From Rhodospirillaceae bacterium (GTDB lineage Bacteria > Pseudomonadota > Alphaproteobacteria > JAEULC01), in assembly GCA_023266845.1 (NCBI GenBank), contig JAHFPH010000023.1, positions 1 to 35,900 of the forward strand: a stretch of DNA of 35,900 bases, written 5' to 3'. The position numbers and the translations under genes were made by a program. The notes under the pieces are model-generated. The model saw only the letters and a list, made by a program, of their open reading frames with translations. It did no database searches and was not told the origin of the DNA. How positions within the stretch are numbered: position 1 is the stretch's first letter; every line of letters starts with the position of its first letter. Shown here one piece after another: positions 17,301-23,789 of this stretch.

Positions 17301-18180
17301 CGGCACGCTGATGGACCAGAACCCCAGCAACAATTTCTTCACCCGGGCGCTGACCTGGAACGAAAACGGCGTCTTGACCGGCGCGCGGCACCTCACCATC
17401 GCCGGCACGCATCTCTACATCCCGACGCCCAAGGGGATCGTGGTGCTGGACGTGGACGTGCCGCTGAGGCCGCGTGTGGCGGCGATTATTCCGCTGACCG
17501 GCGTGCGCGCGACCGCCGTGCAGTTCCGCTATCTGTTCGCGGTGGGCGAAGGCGGGCTTAAGGTCGTCGACATCACCAACCCGGACAAGCCCGCCGTCGT
17601 GCCGGGGGCGGCGGTGCCGATCAAGGACGCGCGCCACGTGTTCGTCTCGCGCATCTATGCCTATATCGCGGCCGGCGCCGACGGCCTCATGATCGTCGAT
17701 GTCGAGAACCCGGAAAAGCCGCGGCTCTACATGCGATACACCGCCGACGGCAAGATCGACGACGCCAACGACGTGGTGGTGTCCTCGACCAACGCCTCGC
17801 TGTTCGCCTATATCGCCGACGGCAAGAACGGGCTCAAGGTCGTGCAGCTGACCTCCCCGGACAGCCAGCCGAATTTCTACGGCTTCGCGCCCGAGCCCAA
17901 GCCCGAGCTGATCGCCTGGAACAAGACCGAGCACCGCGCCCTGTCGCTGTCCCGGCCGCTCGAACGTGACCGCGCGGTCGATGAAAGCGGCCACCAGGTC
18001 GCGGGCTTCGGCCGTCTCGGCTCGCGGCCCATGACCCTCAAGGAAATGAAAAAGCTCTATCTCGGGCCCGACGGCAATATCTTCACGGTCAAGGACAAGT
18101 TGCAGAAGCAGGACTTCGCGCCGCTGCCCGCCCTGCCGCCGGTGCGCCGGCCGAGCAACGCGGAGTTGCCGGCGCGGTGA
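14398..18180 (+). CDS. exported decaheme cytochrome c with C-terminal LVIVD repeats
   Basis: 1260 aa. Signal peptide at residues 1-21 (LAVLALFSAPAFA) and no lipobox. Ten CXXCH heme sites lie between residues 54 and 776: CVTCH, CVDCH, CGACH, CGSCH, CMICH, CVDCH, CKDCH, CFACH, CGGCH, CSDCH. The C-terminal part (about 860-1190) carries LVIVD-type beta-propeller repeats (GIVVLDVDVPLRP, GLKVVDITNPDKP, GLMIVDVENPEKP, GLKVVQLTSPDSQP). Similar repeats occur in bacterial surface proteins. With the barrel gene 2 bp upstream, it may be the periplasmic or cell-surface end of an electron conduit. Whether it crosses the outer membrane through the barrel, or needs the nearby T2SS, is not visible. Its stop codon overlaps the start of an RHS fragment, so the native 3' end may have been altered. 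A catalytic role in addition to electron transfer cannot be excluded. Confidence 0.9.
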   Translation: MTRAILKSLAVLALFSAPAFASEEEAPQNIVYKTQAPAPRVQPQAEADAKSAGCVTCHVKTDSASMHTAEGVVLGCVDCHGGDAAVRAPAGAKPGDDAMIAAQNRAHVLPRYPIAWHYPSSANPPRTYTLLNREAPEYIRFVNPSDLRVAREACGACHLPIIQAAERSMMATGAMLWGGAAYNNGILPFKNYIAGEGYTREGVQATLVSPGETDQQKLKRGILPRLVPLPNWETMPPGDIFRVFERGGRNIITQFPEIGNPNSLGQLQRLEEPGRPDMRQSNRAEATGLRIAVPVINIHKTRLNDPLTWFLGTNDQPGDYRTSGCGSCHVVYANDRDPRHSGVYAKFGHDGTSQSADPTIPRGTPGHPLKHSFTNAIPTSQCMICHMHQPNVFLNSMLGYTMWDYESDSPHMFPEKQLYPSNAEMFEALSRNPEEAVIRGRWRDVDFLKRVADNNSKLGATQFADYHGHGWNFRAVFKRDRKGNLLDAVGEKVANDDPLKFKKAVHMSSVHVDFGMHCVDCHFSQDAHGNGYLHGEVADAIEIRCKDCHGTSTAYPSLQTSGPAAQPGGRDLRLLRLSDGRKRFEWVGNKLIQRSAMYPELEWEVSLVKDTVDPNHPRYNEKAARAKLMSQGPSMKWGPGIAPENRAHNDENVECFACHLSWTTSCGGCHLPIQANWKTERHHFEGGETRNYATYNPQVARDDIFILGRHSTVKNHTVAPIRSTSALILSSTNINRERIYIQQPPIAASGFSSQVFNPHYPHTERKEETKGCSDCHISAENDNNAIMAQTLGLGTNFINFTGYNAWVGGEGGFDAVRVTEWEEPQAVIGSYLHKYAYPDWYQRHQERGRELKDSFTNGAGDIRCIQLRGEYLFAAEGKAGMRAYDTASIANKGFSHRVITAPVSPLGQDTSIAAKNATCVQLATTQPVHWDRNKSDFMRVVNQEQPMHEIYRYAFISDAEEGLILTDIGTLMDQNPSNNFFTRALTWNENGVLTGARHLTIAGTHLYIPTPKGIVVLDVDVPLRPRVAAIIPLTGVRATAVQFRYLFAVGEGGLKVVDITNPDKPAVVPGAAVPIKDARHVFVSRIYAYIAAGADGLMIVDVENPEKPRLYMRYTADGKIDDANDVVVSSTNASLFAYIADGKNGLKVVQLTSPDSQPNFYGFAPEPKPELIAWNKTEHRALSLSRPLERDRAVDESGHQVAGFGRLGSRPMTLKEMKKLYLGPDGNIFTVKDKLQKQDFAPLPALPPVRRPSNAELPAR

Positions 18181-18854
18181 CGCCTACCTACAACGCCGAC
18201 GGCAACCTGACCAACGACGGCACGTTCGCCCTGGGCTACGACGCGGAGAACCGGCTGGTCTCGGCGAGCGGCGCGGGCAACACGGCGAGCTATGCCTACG
18301 ACGCGCAAGGGCGGCGCAAGCTCAAGACCGTGAACGGCACTACGACGATCTCCGTCACCGACGCGGACAACCGCGAGGTGCTGGAATACGATGGTTCCAG
18401 CGGGCAAGTGCTGCGCTGGTATTCTTACGGCTTGGGGCCGAACGGCGCGCTGAACCGCATGGACGTGCCGGGCGGCACGCGCCAGACCTTCATCCCGGAC
18501 ATCCAAGGCTCGGTCCTGGCGACCCAGGACTCAAGCACCGGGGCGCTGACCAAGCGCGGCTATCTGCCCTATGGGGCAAGCGCCAGCGCCACGGGCAGCT
18601 TCGCCTATACCGGCCAGCGCATCGATCCCGAGACCAACGGCCTCTACTACTACCGCGCCCGCATGTATTCGCCGGCGTGGGGGCGGTTCCTACAGCCCGA
18701 TCCCATCAGTTACCAGGGAGGGCAGAACCTCTATGCCTATGTCGGGAATGATCCGCTGAACAATATTGATCCTTATGGGAACTGTCCGTGGTGCATCTAC
18801 GCTGACACAGGGAATCATTGCCTACATATCACGCAGTGTCAGATGTGTTTATGA
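18177..18854 (+). pseudogene. RHS-repeat protein, C-terminal core fragment
   Basis: 225 residues readable from a GTG that overlaps the ten-heme stop codon. The sequence begins inside an RHS/YD repeat (TYNADGNLTNDG, YDAENRLVSASG, YDAQGRRKLK) and continues to the RHS core signature (GLYYYRARMYSPAWGRFLQP, DPIS, YAYVGNDPLNNIDPYG). Full RHS proteins are usually well over 1000 aa, so most of the 5' part is absent. After the core, where polymorphic toxin tips begin, only 23 Cys-rich residues remain before the stop. It is best seen as a displaced or decayed RHS tip brought in by recombination. Whether it is translated by readthrough coupling is unknown. Confidence 0.75.
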
Positions 18855-19065
18855 CAAGCCTGTCATTGGCCCAGGCGTTTAGATCGCGTCGCCGATACCG
18901 CACGGACCGGCCGGACACCTTCACGAAACGAGGCCCGCCGCCGCGCAAACGCCAGTTTTGCAGCGCGCGAACGGTGTAACCGACGAACACGGCGGCCTCG
19001 CGCTCGTTTATGAGCCGATCCAGATGGTCGGGATCGGATATCCGGTCGGCCGAAAACTGTTGCAT
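18829..19065 (-). CDS. excisionase/AlpA-like HTH DNA-binding protein
   Basis: 78 aa. The core INEREAAVFVGYTVRALQNW, then RLRGGGPRFVKVSGRSVRYR and RRDLNAWANDR, is typical of the small winged-HTH family (HTH_17, AlpA/excisionase-like) found in prophages, integrative elements and toxin-antitoxin neighbourhoods. ATG 19065 has AAGGTGG upstream. Its 3' end overlaps the RHS fragment tail to tail by 26 bp. No integrase gene is visible in the window, so it may be a remnant regulator of a lost element. Confidence 0.72.
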   Translation of the reverse strand: MQQFSADRISDPDHLDRLINEREAAVFVGYTVRALQNWRLRGGGPRFVKVSGRSVRYRRRDLNAWANDRLVINTSDTA

Positions 19066-19182
19066 TGCCCACCTTCTTTACGACGTAGATAGGCGCAGAC
19101 TGTACCTGGGCGAATCGCTTGTCACGCAAAGCCGCTGACAGAAACTAGCGGCGGCGCGGCGGCAGACTCCACTCTCTGATAC

Positions 19183-19211
19183 TTGACAAGCGACAATTGT
19201 CTATATACATT
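19183..19211 (+). promoter_or_regulatory. promoter and operator of the toxin-antitoxin pair
   Basis: A perfect -35 TTGACA (19183-19188), a 17-bp spacer and TACATT (19206-19211) form a strong candidate promoter. The palindrome GACAATTGTC (19192-19201) sits in the spacer, where the antitoxin could bind for autorepression. Transcription would begin near 19218, within a few bases of the toxin ATG at 19220. Confidence 0.6.
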
Positions 19212-19219
19212 CAAGCCTA

Positions 19220-19498
19220 ATGATCCGGCGAATCCGGCACAAAGGCTTGCGGCGGCTCTACGACAATGACGACCGCCGGGGCCTCGATGCCGGGCATGTC
19301 GAGAAAATCGCGCGGGTTCTGGCGCGTTTGAACCGTGCGGCGCAGCCCGGGCACATGGACCTGCCGGGTTGGCGGCTGCATCCGCTCAAGGGCGATCTGG
19401 CCGGGTTTTGGAGCGTTACGATCAGCGCCAATTGGCGCGTCGTTTTTCGCTTCGAGGATGGCGACGCCACCGACGTCGATCTAGTGGACTATCACTGA
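19220..19498 (+). CDS. higB: HigB/RelE-type toxin
   Basis: 92-aa toxin of the HigB branch of the RelE superfamily (ribosome-dependent mRNA interferases). Recognisable are KGLRRLYDNDDRRGLDAGHV, IARVLARLNRAAQP, GWRLHPLKGDLAGFWSVTI and the closing strand NWRVVFRFEDGDATDVDLVD. The toxin-first order with an XRE antitoxin 12 bp downstream is the standard higBA layout. The predicted transcription start leaves almost no leader and no ribosome-binding site, so the toxin may be translated from a leaderless mRNA, while the antitoxin has a good GAGGAG. Confidence 0.9.
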   Translation: MIRRIRHKGLRRLYDNDDRRGLDAGHVEKIARVLARLNRAAQPGHMDLPGWRLHPLKGDLAGFWSVTISANWRVVFRFEDGDATDVDLVDYH

Positions 19499-19510
19499 GG
19501 AGATTGAAAC

Positions 19511-19831
19511 ATGGCGATGCGCAATCCGCCGCACCCCGGCCTGTCGGTTCGGCACGACTGCCTTGAGCCGCTCGATCTGACGGTGACCGAGGCCGCCAGG
19601 ATTCTCGGCGTCACGCGCCAGGCGCTCAATAATCTGGTGAACGGCAAAAGCGGCATTTCGCCCGAGATGGCCGTGCGCCTCGACAAGGCTTTCGGCGGCG
19701 GCGCGGAGACTTGGCTGGGCGTTCAGCTCGATTACGATCTGGCCCAGGTTCGCCGGCACGAGGGCGGCATCGCCGTCAAGCGAGTCAAGCGCCCCGCCCA
19801 CGAAGCCGGCCGAAGCACCGGCGTCAGTTGA
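19511..19831 (+). CDS. higA: HigA-type antitoxin, XRE family HTH
   Basis: 106-aa antitoxin with an N-terminal HTH (LTVTEAARILGVTRQALNNL, then NGKSGISPEMAVRLDKAFGG), typical of HigA/VapI proteins that neutralise HigB and repress their own promoter. The start ATG follows GAGGAGATTGAAAC, a strong site that would favour antitoxin over toxin synthesis. The C-terminal tail (KRVKRPAHEAGRSTG) is basic and probably unstructured. It converges with the cytochrome gene that follows, overlapping it by 8 bp. Confidence 0.92.
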   Translation: MAMRNPPHPGLSVRHDCLEPLDLTVTEAARILGVTRQALNNLVNGKSGISPEMAVRLDKAFGGGAETWLGVQLDYDLAQVRRHEGGIAVKRVKRPAHEAGRSTGVS

Positions 19832-21206
19832 CCAACGCCCGGAAACTTCCCAGCGCCGCCGCGAAGTCGGCGGGGCGGTAGAGCTCGTCGTCGGTCGTGG
19901 CGGCATAGCATTTTTCCAGCGCCGCGTTCATCTTGTCGAGCTGCGCCTGGTCGATGAACCCGCCGACGCGCATCGCGCTGATGATGGCGCCGAGCGCCAT
20001 GGTCGCCTGCTCGGCCACGGCATAGTCGAACAGCTCGCCAGTGCCGGATTCGGCCACCAGGGCCTTCAGCACCGCGTTCATGTCGTCTTTCGAAAAACTA
20101 TGCCCCGCCAGTTTCTTGGTCATGTCGTTGACCAGGCCCAGAAGCTCCTTGGCCTTGCCCTGGAACTGGGCGGGGCCTTCGGCCGAGGCCTTGTGGAACT
20201 CCACGCTCTTGGCGGTCAGGCGCTTAGCCATGTCGGGATCAACCCGGCCCGCGATCACGCGCAGCATGACCAGGTTCGCGTCGTTGAAGCGCGGATAGCC
20301 GGGCGGCAGCCCCACGCCCGCGCGCGGGCGCCAGCGCAGATCCACTTCGTTGCTCATCTGGTGATGGCAGGCATGGCAGTCGAACGCCACCAGCTCGGGG
20401 TAGATGCCCTGGCGGTTGCGCTTGTCGTCCAGCACCGATTCCAGCATCGCCGCCAGCGCCAGGGACTGGCCCACGGCCCAGACCTGGATGGAGCTCGGCG
20501 CCCCTTTGCGCTTCTTATAGTCGTCGTCGACCGCGAAATGCGCCGGCTGGATGGTCGTGAACGTGTCCAGCTCGAAGCTCATGCGCGGATGGCCCGCGCC
20601 CATGATCCGGTGCGTCACGAACTTGGTCTGCGACGATTCGCCGAAATGGCAGGACAGGCAGAGGCGCGCCCGCTGCACCGGGTCTTCGGTCGGGAACATG
20701 CCGGCGGCCACGTTCTCGGCATGCGACGATCCCGCGACATGGATGCCGAGCCAGCGCCGGGCGCCGCCGTGGCAGGATTCGCAGCCCACGCCGTCCGAGG
20801 CCTGGAACTGCCGGCCGCGCATGTTCTCCGCCACGTTGTCGGAATGGCAATCCAGGCACATCTGGGCGGTGTGCGCGTCGCCGATGCCCAAGTTGCGCGC
20901 GATGCGTTTGGACCGCTCGTTCAGCAGCACGGCATAGGCGCGCGCGTGCTTGTCCTGGCGCTGCCAGGTGATGAACTCGTTCTGCAGCACGTTCGATCCC
21001 TTGAACGGCTCGACCGCGCCGTGGCAGGTGCTGCCGGCGCAGGATGTCACGCCCAGATGCGTGTCGGCGCCGTGGAACGGAAGCTTGGGATCGTCGGCCG
21101 AGGCCGGCGACAGGAAGGCGGCGGAGAGCAAGCCGCCCGCGGTCGCAAGCCCCGCCCAATTCGACAACCACGTCCAGCTATTGCCCAACGGTCGCCCCCC
21201 ACTCAC
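19824..21206 (-). CDS. multiheme cytochrome c (c554-like), five heme sites
   Basis: About 460 aa. A hydrophobic export signal (LATAGGLLSAAFLSPASA) precedes the mature protein. Four CXXCH sites are seen (CLDCH, CESCH, CLSCH, CHACH) plus one expanded site, CAGSTCH, near residue 56, as found in some cytochrome c3/c554 relatives. The N-terminal half resembles cytochrome c554-type proteins (FHGADTHLGVTSCAGSTCHG; DGVGCESCHGGARRWLG). The C-terminal 180 residues are helical and heme-free. The start is uncertain: GTG 21206 is used, while TTG 21188 has a GGGGGG run before it and also keeps the signal. It may exchange electrons with the upstream redox cluster. It is divergent from the prepilin peptidase gene. 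Confidence 0.85.
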   Translation of the reverse strand: MSGGRPLGNSWTWLSNWAGLATAGGLLSAAFLSPASADDPKLPFHGADTHLGVTSCAGSTCHGAVEPFKGSNVLQNEFITWQRQDKHARAYAVLLNERSKRIARNLGIGDAHTAQMCLDCHSDNVAENMRGRQFQASDGVGCESCHGGARRWLGIHVAGSSHAENVAAGMFPTEDPVQRARLCLSCHFGESSQTKFVTHRIMGAGHPRMSFELDTFTTIQPAHFAVDDDYKKRKGAPSSIQVWAVGQSLALAAMLESVLDDKRNRQGIYPELVAFDCHACHHQMSNEVDLRWRPRAGVGLPPGYPRFNDANLVMLRVIAGRVDPDMAKRLTAKSVEFHKASAEGPAQFQGKAKELLGLVNDMTKKLAGHSFSKDDMNAVLKALVAESGTGELFDYAVAEQATMALGAIISAMRVGGFIDQAQLDKMNAALEKCYAATTDDELYRPADFAAALGSFRALVN

Positions 21207-21288
21207 GGCCGGATGGTCTCGAAGGGGATTATGGGGTGCGCGGGGCGCGGCGGTAAAGCCCGAACCGGACGGTGATAGACTGACGGCG

Positions 21289-22074
21289 ATGGTGCATCCA
21301 CCCCTGGCCGCCACGGCCCTGCTGCTGGTAGCCTCGCCTTTCATCGGCAGCTTCCTGGGCACGCTGGCCTATCGGATGCCGCGCGGGCGATCCGCGCTGG
21401 GCGGGCGCTCGGCGTGCCCTGCCTGCGGCGTCACCCTTGGGCCCGCCGATCTGCTGCCGGTCTTGGGTTATGCGTGGCGGGGCGGGCGCTGCGGCCAGTG
21501 CGGTGTGCCGATTTCGCGCGACTATCCGGCGATCGAATTGGCCGCGCTCGCCGCCGCGGTCTGGGCGGTGATGGTCTTGCCGGGCTGGCAGGGCTGGGCT
21601 GTTTGCGTGCTCGGCTGGTTCCTGATCGCCCTGGCGGCGATCGATCTGCGGCATTTCCTTTTGCCCGACACTCTCACCTTGTCTCTGGTCACCCTAGGGC
21701 TCGCCTTGTCCGTCCTCGGTATCCTGGCGCCAGGCCTGGCTTGGCCGGTGCAGCCGGTCGACGCGGCCGGGGGCGCGCTTCTTGGATTCGCGGTCCTGAC
21801 GGTCGTCGGCATGGTTTACCGAGGCTTGCGCGGGCGCTCGGGCATCGGGCTTGGCGACGCCAAGCTTCTGGCCGCCGCCGGCGCCTGGGCCGGCTGGCAG
21901 GGCCTGCCCGGCGTGGTGCTGATCGCGGCCCTGTCGGCGCTCGCCTTCGCGGGCGCGCGCGGGGCATGGACCAGGCGCCTGCCGCGGTCGGGCGATCCCG
22001 TGCCGTTCGGGCCCTATCTCGCCTTGGGCACGTGGCTTGTCGTACTCTATGGGCCTATGGCGTTTGGCTTTTAA
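21289..22074 (+). CDS. gspO: prepilin peptidase (GspO/PilD family)
   Basis: 261-aa polytopic membrane aspartic protease that cleaves the leader of T2SS pseudopilins and usually N-methylates the new first residue. The two catalytic Asp are in AIDLRHFLLPD and GLGDAKLL (GxGD motif). The N-terminal cytoplasmic zinc-binding Cys pairs CPAC and CGQC are present, as in bifunctional enzymes. ATG 21289 is supported by the family N-terminus (FIGSFLGTLAYRMPRG). It is the first gene of the T2SS operon, 26 bp before gspE, so it probably serves the pseudopilins encoded here. Confidence 0.93.
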   Translation: MVHPPLAATALLLVASPFIGSFLGTLAYRMPRGRSALGGRSACPACGVTLGPADLLPVLGYAWRGGRCGQCGVPISRDYPAIELAALAAAVWAVMVLPGWQGWAVCVLGWFLIALAAIDLRHFLLPDTLTLSLVTLGLALSVLGILAPGLAWPVQPVDAAGGALLGFAVLTVVGMVYRGLRGRSGIGLGDAKLLAAAGAWAGWQGLPGVVLIAALSALAFAGARGAWTRRLPRSGDPVPFGPYLALGTWLVVLYGPMAFGF

Positions 22075-22100
22075 GGCTTCCCGGGGGATCTAGCGAAGCC

Positions 22101-23789
22101 GTGGCACGCGAACTGACCGACATATTGCTGTCCCGCGGCAAGATCGACCGCAGCGCGTTGCAGCGCGCGGCGCATCTGCGCACGGTCAGCGGCGAGCCGA
22201 TCCACCGCATCCTGCCGCGCCTGGGCATGGTCAGCGAGGAAGACATGGCCGAGGCGCTGGCCGAAAGCCTGGGCCTTGCCATCGTCGAGGCGCGCGATTT
22301 TCCACCCCGCCCCGTGCTGGGCGACCGGGTCGCCGTCAGCTTCCTGCGCCAATCCCGCGTGCTGCCGATCGCCGAGACCGCGTCGGAAATCCACGTCGCG
22401 ATGGCCGATCCCTTGGATCGCTACGCAATCGATGCATTGCGGCTGTTGGTGGATAAGCCGGTCAAGCCGGTGGTGGCGGTGCCGGCCGAGCTCGACCGCC
22501 AGATCGACCGGCTCTACGGCAACGGCAAGGCCGAAGAGGCGGAACGGATGCGCGCGGCGGCGCAATCCGCGCGCCCGGTCGACGCCCAGGACGTCGAGCG
22601 CCTGAAGGATCTGGCTAGCGGAGCGCCGGTTATCCGTCTGGTCAATCGCATGATCGCCGAGGCGGTGACGCGCCGCGCCTCGGACATCCATATCGAGCCG
22701 TTCGAGGGCCGCCTGCGCCTGCGCTACCGCATCGACGGGATGCTGACCAACATGGACCCGCCGCCCTTGGAACTGCACGCCGGCATGGTCAGCCGCGTGA
22801 AGGTGATGGCGGGCCTCGACATCGTCGAGCGTCGCCTGGCGCAGGACGGGCGTTGCAAGACCTCGGTCGAAGGGCGCGACGTGGATATGCGGATCTCGAT
22901 CGTGCCGACCCTGCATGGCGAGGCCGTGGTGCTGCGGCTGCTCGACCGCGCCCGCGCGCCCCTCGATCTCGCCAAGCTCGGGTTCGGCGATTCCAACCTG
23001 CAGCGCCTGACCGACGCGCTCGGCCATGGCAGCGGCATACTTCTGGTCACCGGCCCCACGGGCAGCGGCAAGACCACCACGCTTTACGCGGCGCTTCAGC
23101 GCTTGAACGGCGTGGAACGCAAGATCGTCACGGTCGAAGACCCGGTCGAATACCAATTGCCGGGCGTGAACCAGATCCAGGTGAACCCGCGCATCGGCCT
23201 CAGTTTCGCCAATGTGCTGCGCTCGGTGTTGCGGCACGACCCCGACATCATCATGGTGGGCGAGATCCGCGACGTCGAGACCGCGCGCATCGCGGTGCAG
23301 GCCGCGCTGACCGGCCATCTGGTTCTCTCGACGCTTCACACCAACAGCGCGGCCGGCGCGATCACGCGGCTGATCGATATGGGCGTCGAGTCGTACCTGC
23401 TGACCTCGGCGCTCCGCTGCATCGTGGCGCAGCGCTTGGTCCGCACGCTTTGCCCGGAGTGCCGCGCGCCGCACACCGAAACGCTCGAAACCCTGCGCGC
23501 GCTGGGCATCACGCCCGACGACATGCGCCAGGGGCGGCCGCATCTCTATCGCGCCAAGGGCTGCGAGCGTTGCAGCGGTAGCGGCTATCTCGGCCGCAAC
23601 TCCGTCGCGGAGGTGCTGCCGGTCGACGAAACCATGCGCCGGCTGATCCTGCAGCACGCCGACGCGCAGACGCTTGAGCGCACCGCGCGATCCGACGGCA
23701 TGAAGACCATGCGCGAGGACGGCCTGGCCAAGGCGCTGGCCGGCCAGACCACGGTCGAGGAAGTCCTGCGCGTGACCCAGGCCGATTGA
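22101..23789 (+). CDS. gspE: T2SS assembly ATPase GspE
   Basis: 562-aa cytoplasmic hexameric ATPase that powers pseudopilus assembly. The N-terminal N1E domain (1-150) is followed by the second N-terminal domain with SDIHIEPFEGRLRLRYRIDG, Walker A GPTGSGKTTT (about 318), the Asp box (TVEDPVEY), Walker B VGEIRD (about 386), the His box (TGHLVLSTLHTN) and the tetracysteine zinc site CPEC (451)/CERC (488). All catalytic motifs are intact. The start is GTG 22101 with GGGGGA upstream. It overlaps gspF by one base (TGATG). Confidence 0.96.
   Translation: MARELTDILLSRGKIDRSALQRAAHLRTVSGEPIHRILPRLGMVSEEDMAEALAESLGLAIVEARDFPPRPVLGDRVAVSFLRQSRVLPIAETASEIHVAMADPLDRYAIDALRLLVDKPVKPVVAVPAELDRQIDRLYGNGKAEEAERMRAAAQSARPVDAQDVERLKDLASGAPVIRLVNRMIAEAVTRRASDIHIEPFEGRLRLRYRIDGMLTNMDPPPLELHAGMVSRVKVMAGLDIVERRLAQDGRCKTSVEGRDVDMRISIVPTLHGEAVVLRLLDRARAPLDLAKLGFGDSNLQRLTDALGHGSGILLVTGPTGSGKTTTLYAALQRLNGVERKIVTVEDPVEYQLPGVNQIQVNPRIGLSFANVLRSVLRHDPDIIMVGEIRDVETARIAVQAALTGHLVLSTLHTNSAAGAITRLIDMGVESYLLTSALRCIVAQRLVRTLCPECRAPHTETLETLRALGITPDDMRQGRPHLYRAKGCERCSGSGYLGRNSVAEVLPVDETMRRLILQHADAQTLERTARSDGMKTMREDGLAKALAGQTTVEEVLRVTQAD

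Noticed and set aside
18177-18854. Complete RHS toxin with immunity gene
   Set aside because: The N-terminal repeats are missing, the tip is 23 residues, and no small immunity-like gene follows on the same strand.
19824-21206. Hydroxylamine oxidoreductase or octaheme nitrite/tetrathionate reductase
   Set aside because: Only five heme sites and no active-site signature; c554-like is the better fit.
22071-23657. Long open frame opposite gspE (and similar ones opposite 7810-9303, 12521-14053 and 31658-33235)
   Set aside because: Same composition artefact; the + strand genes have intact family motifs throughout.
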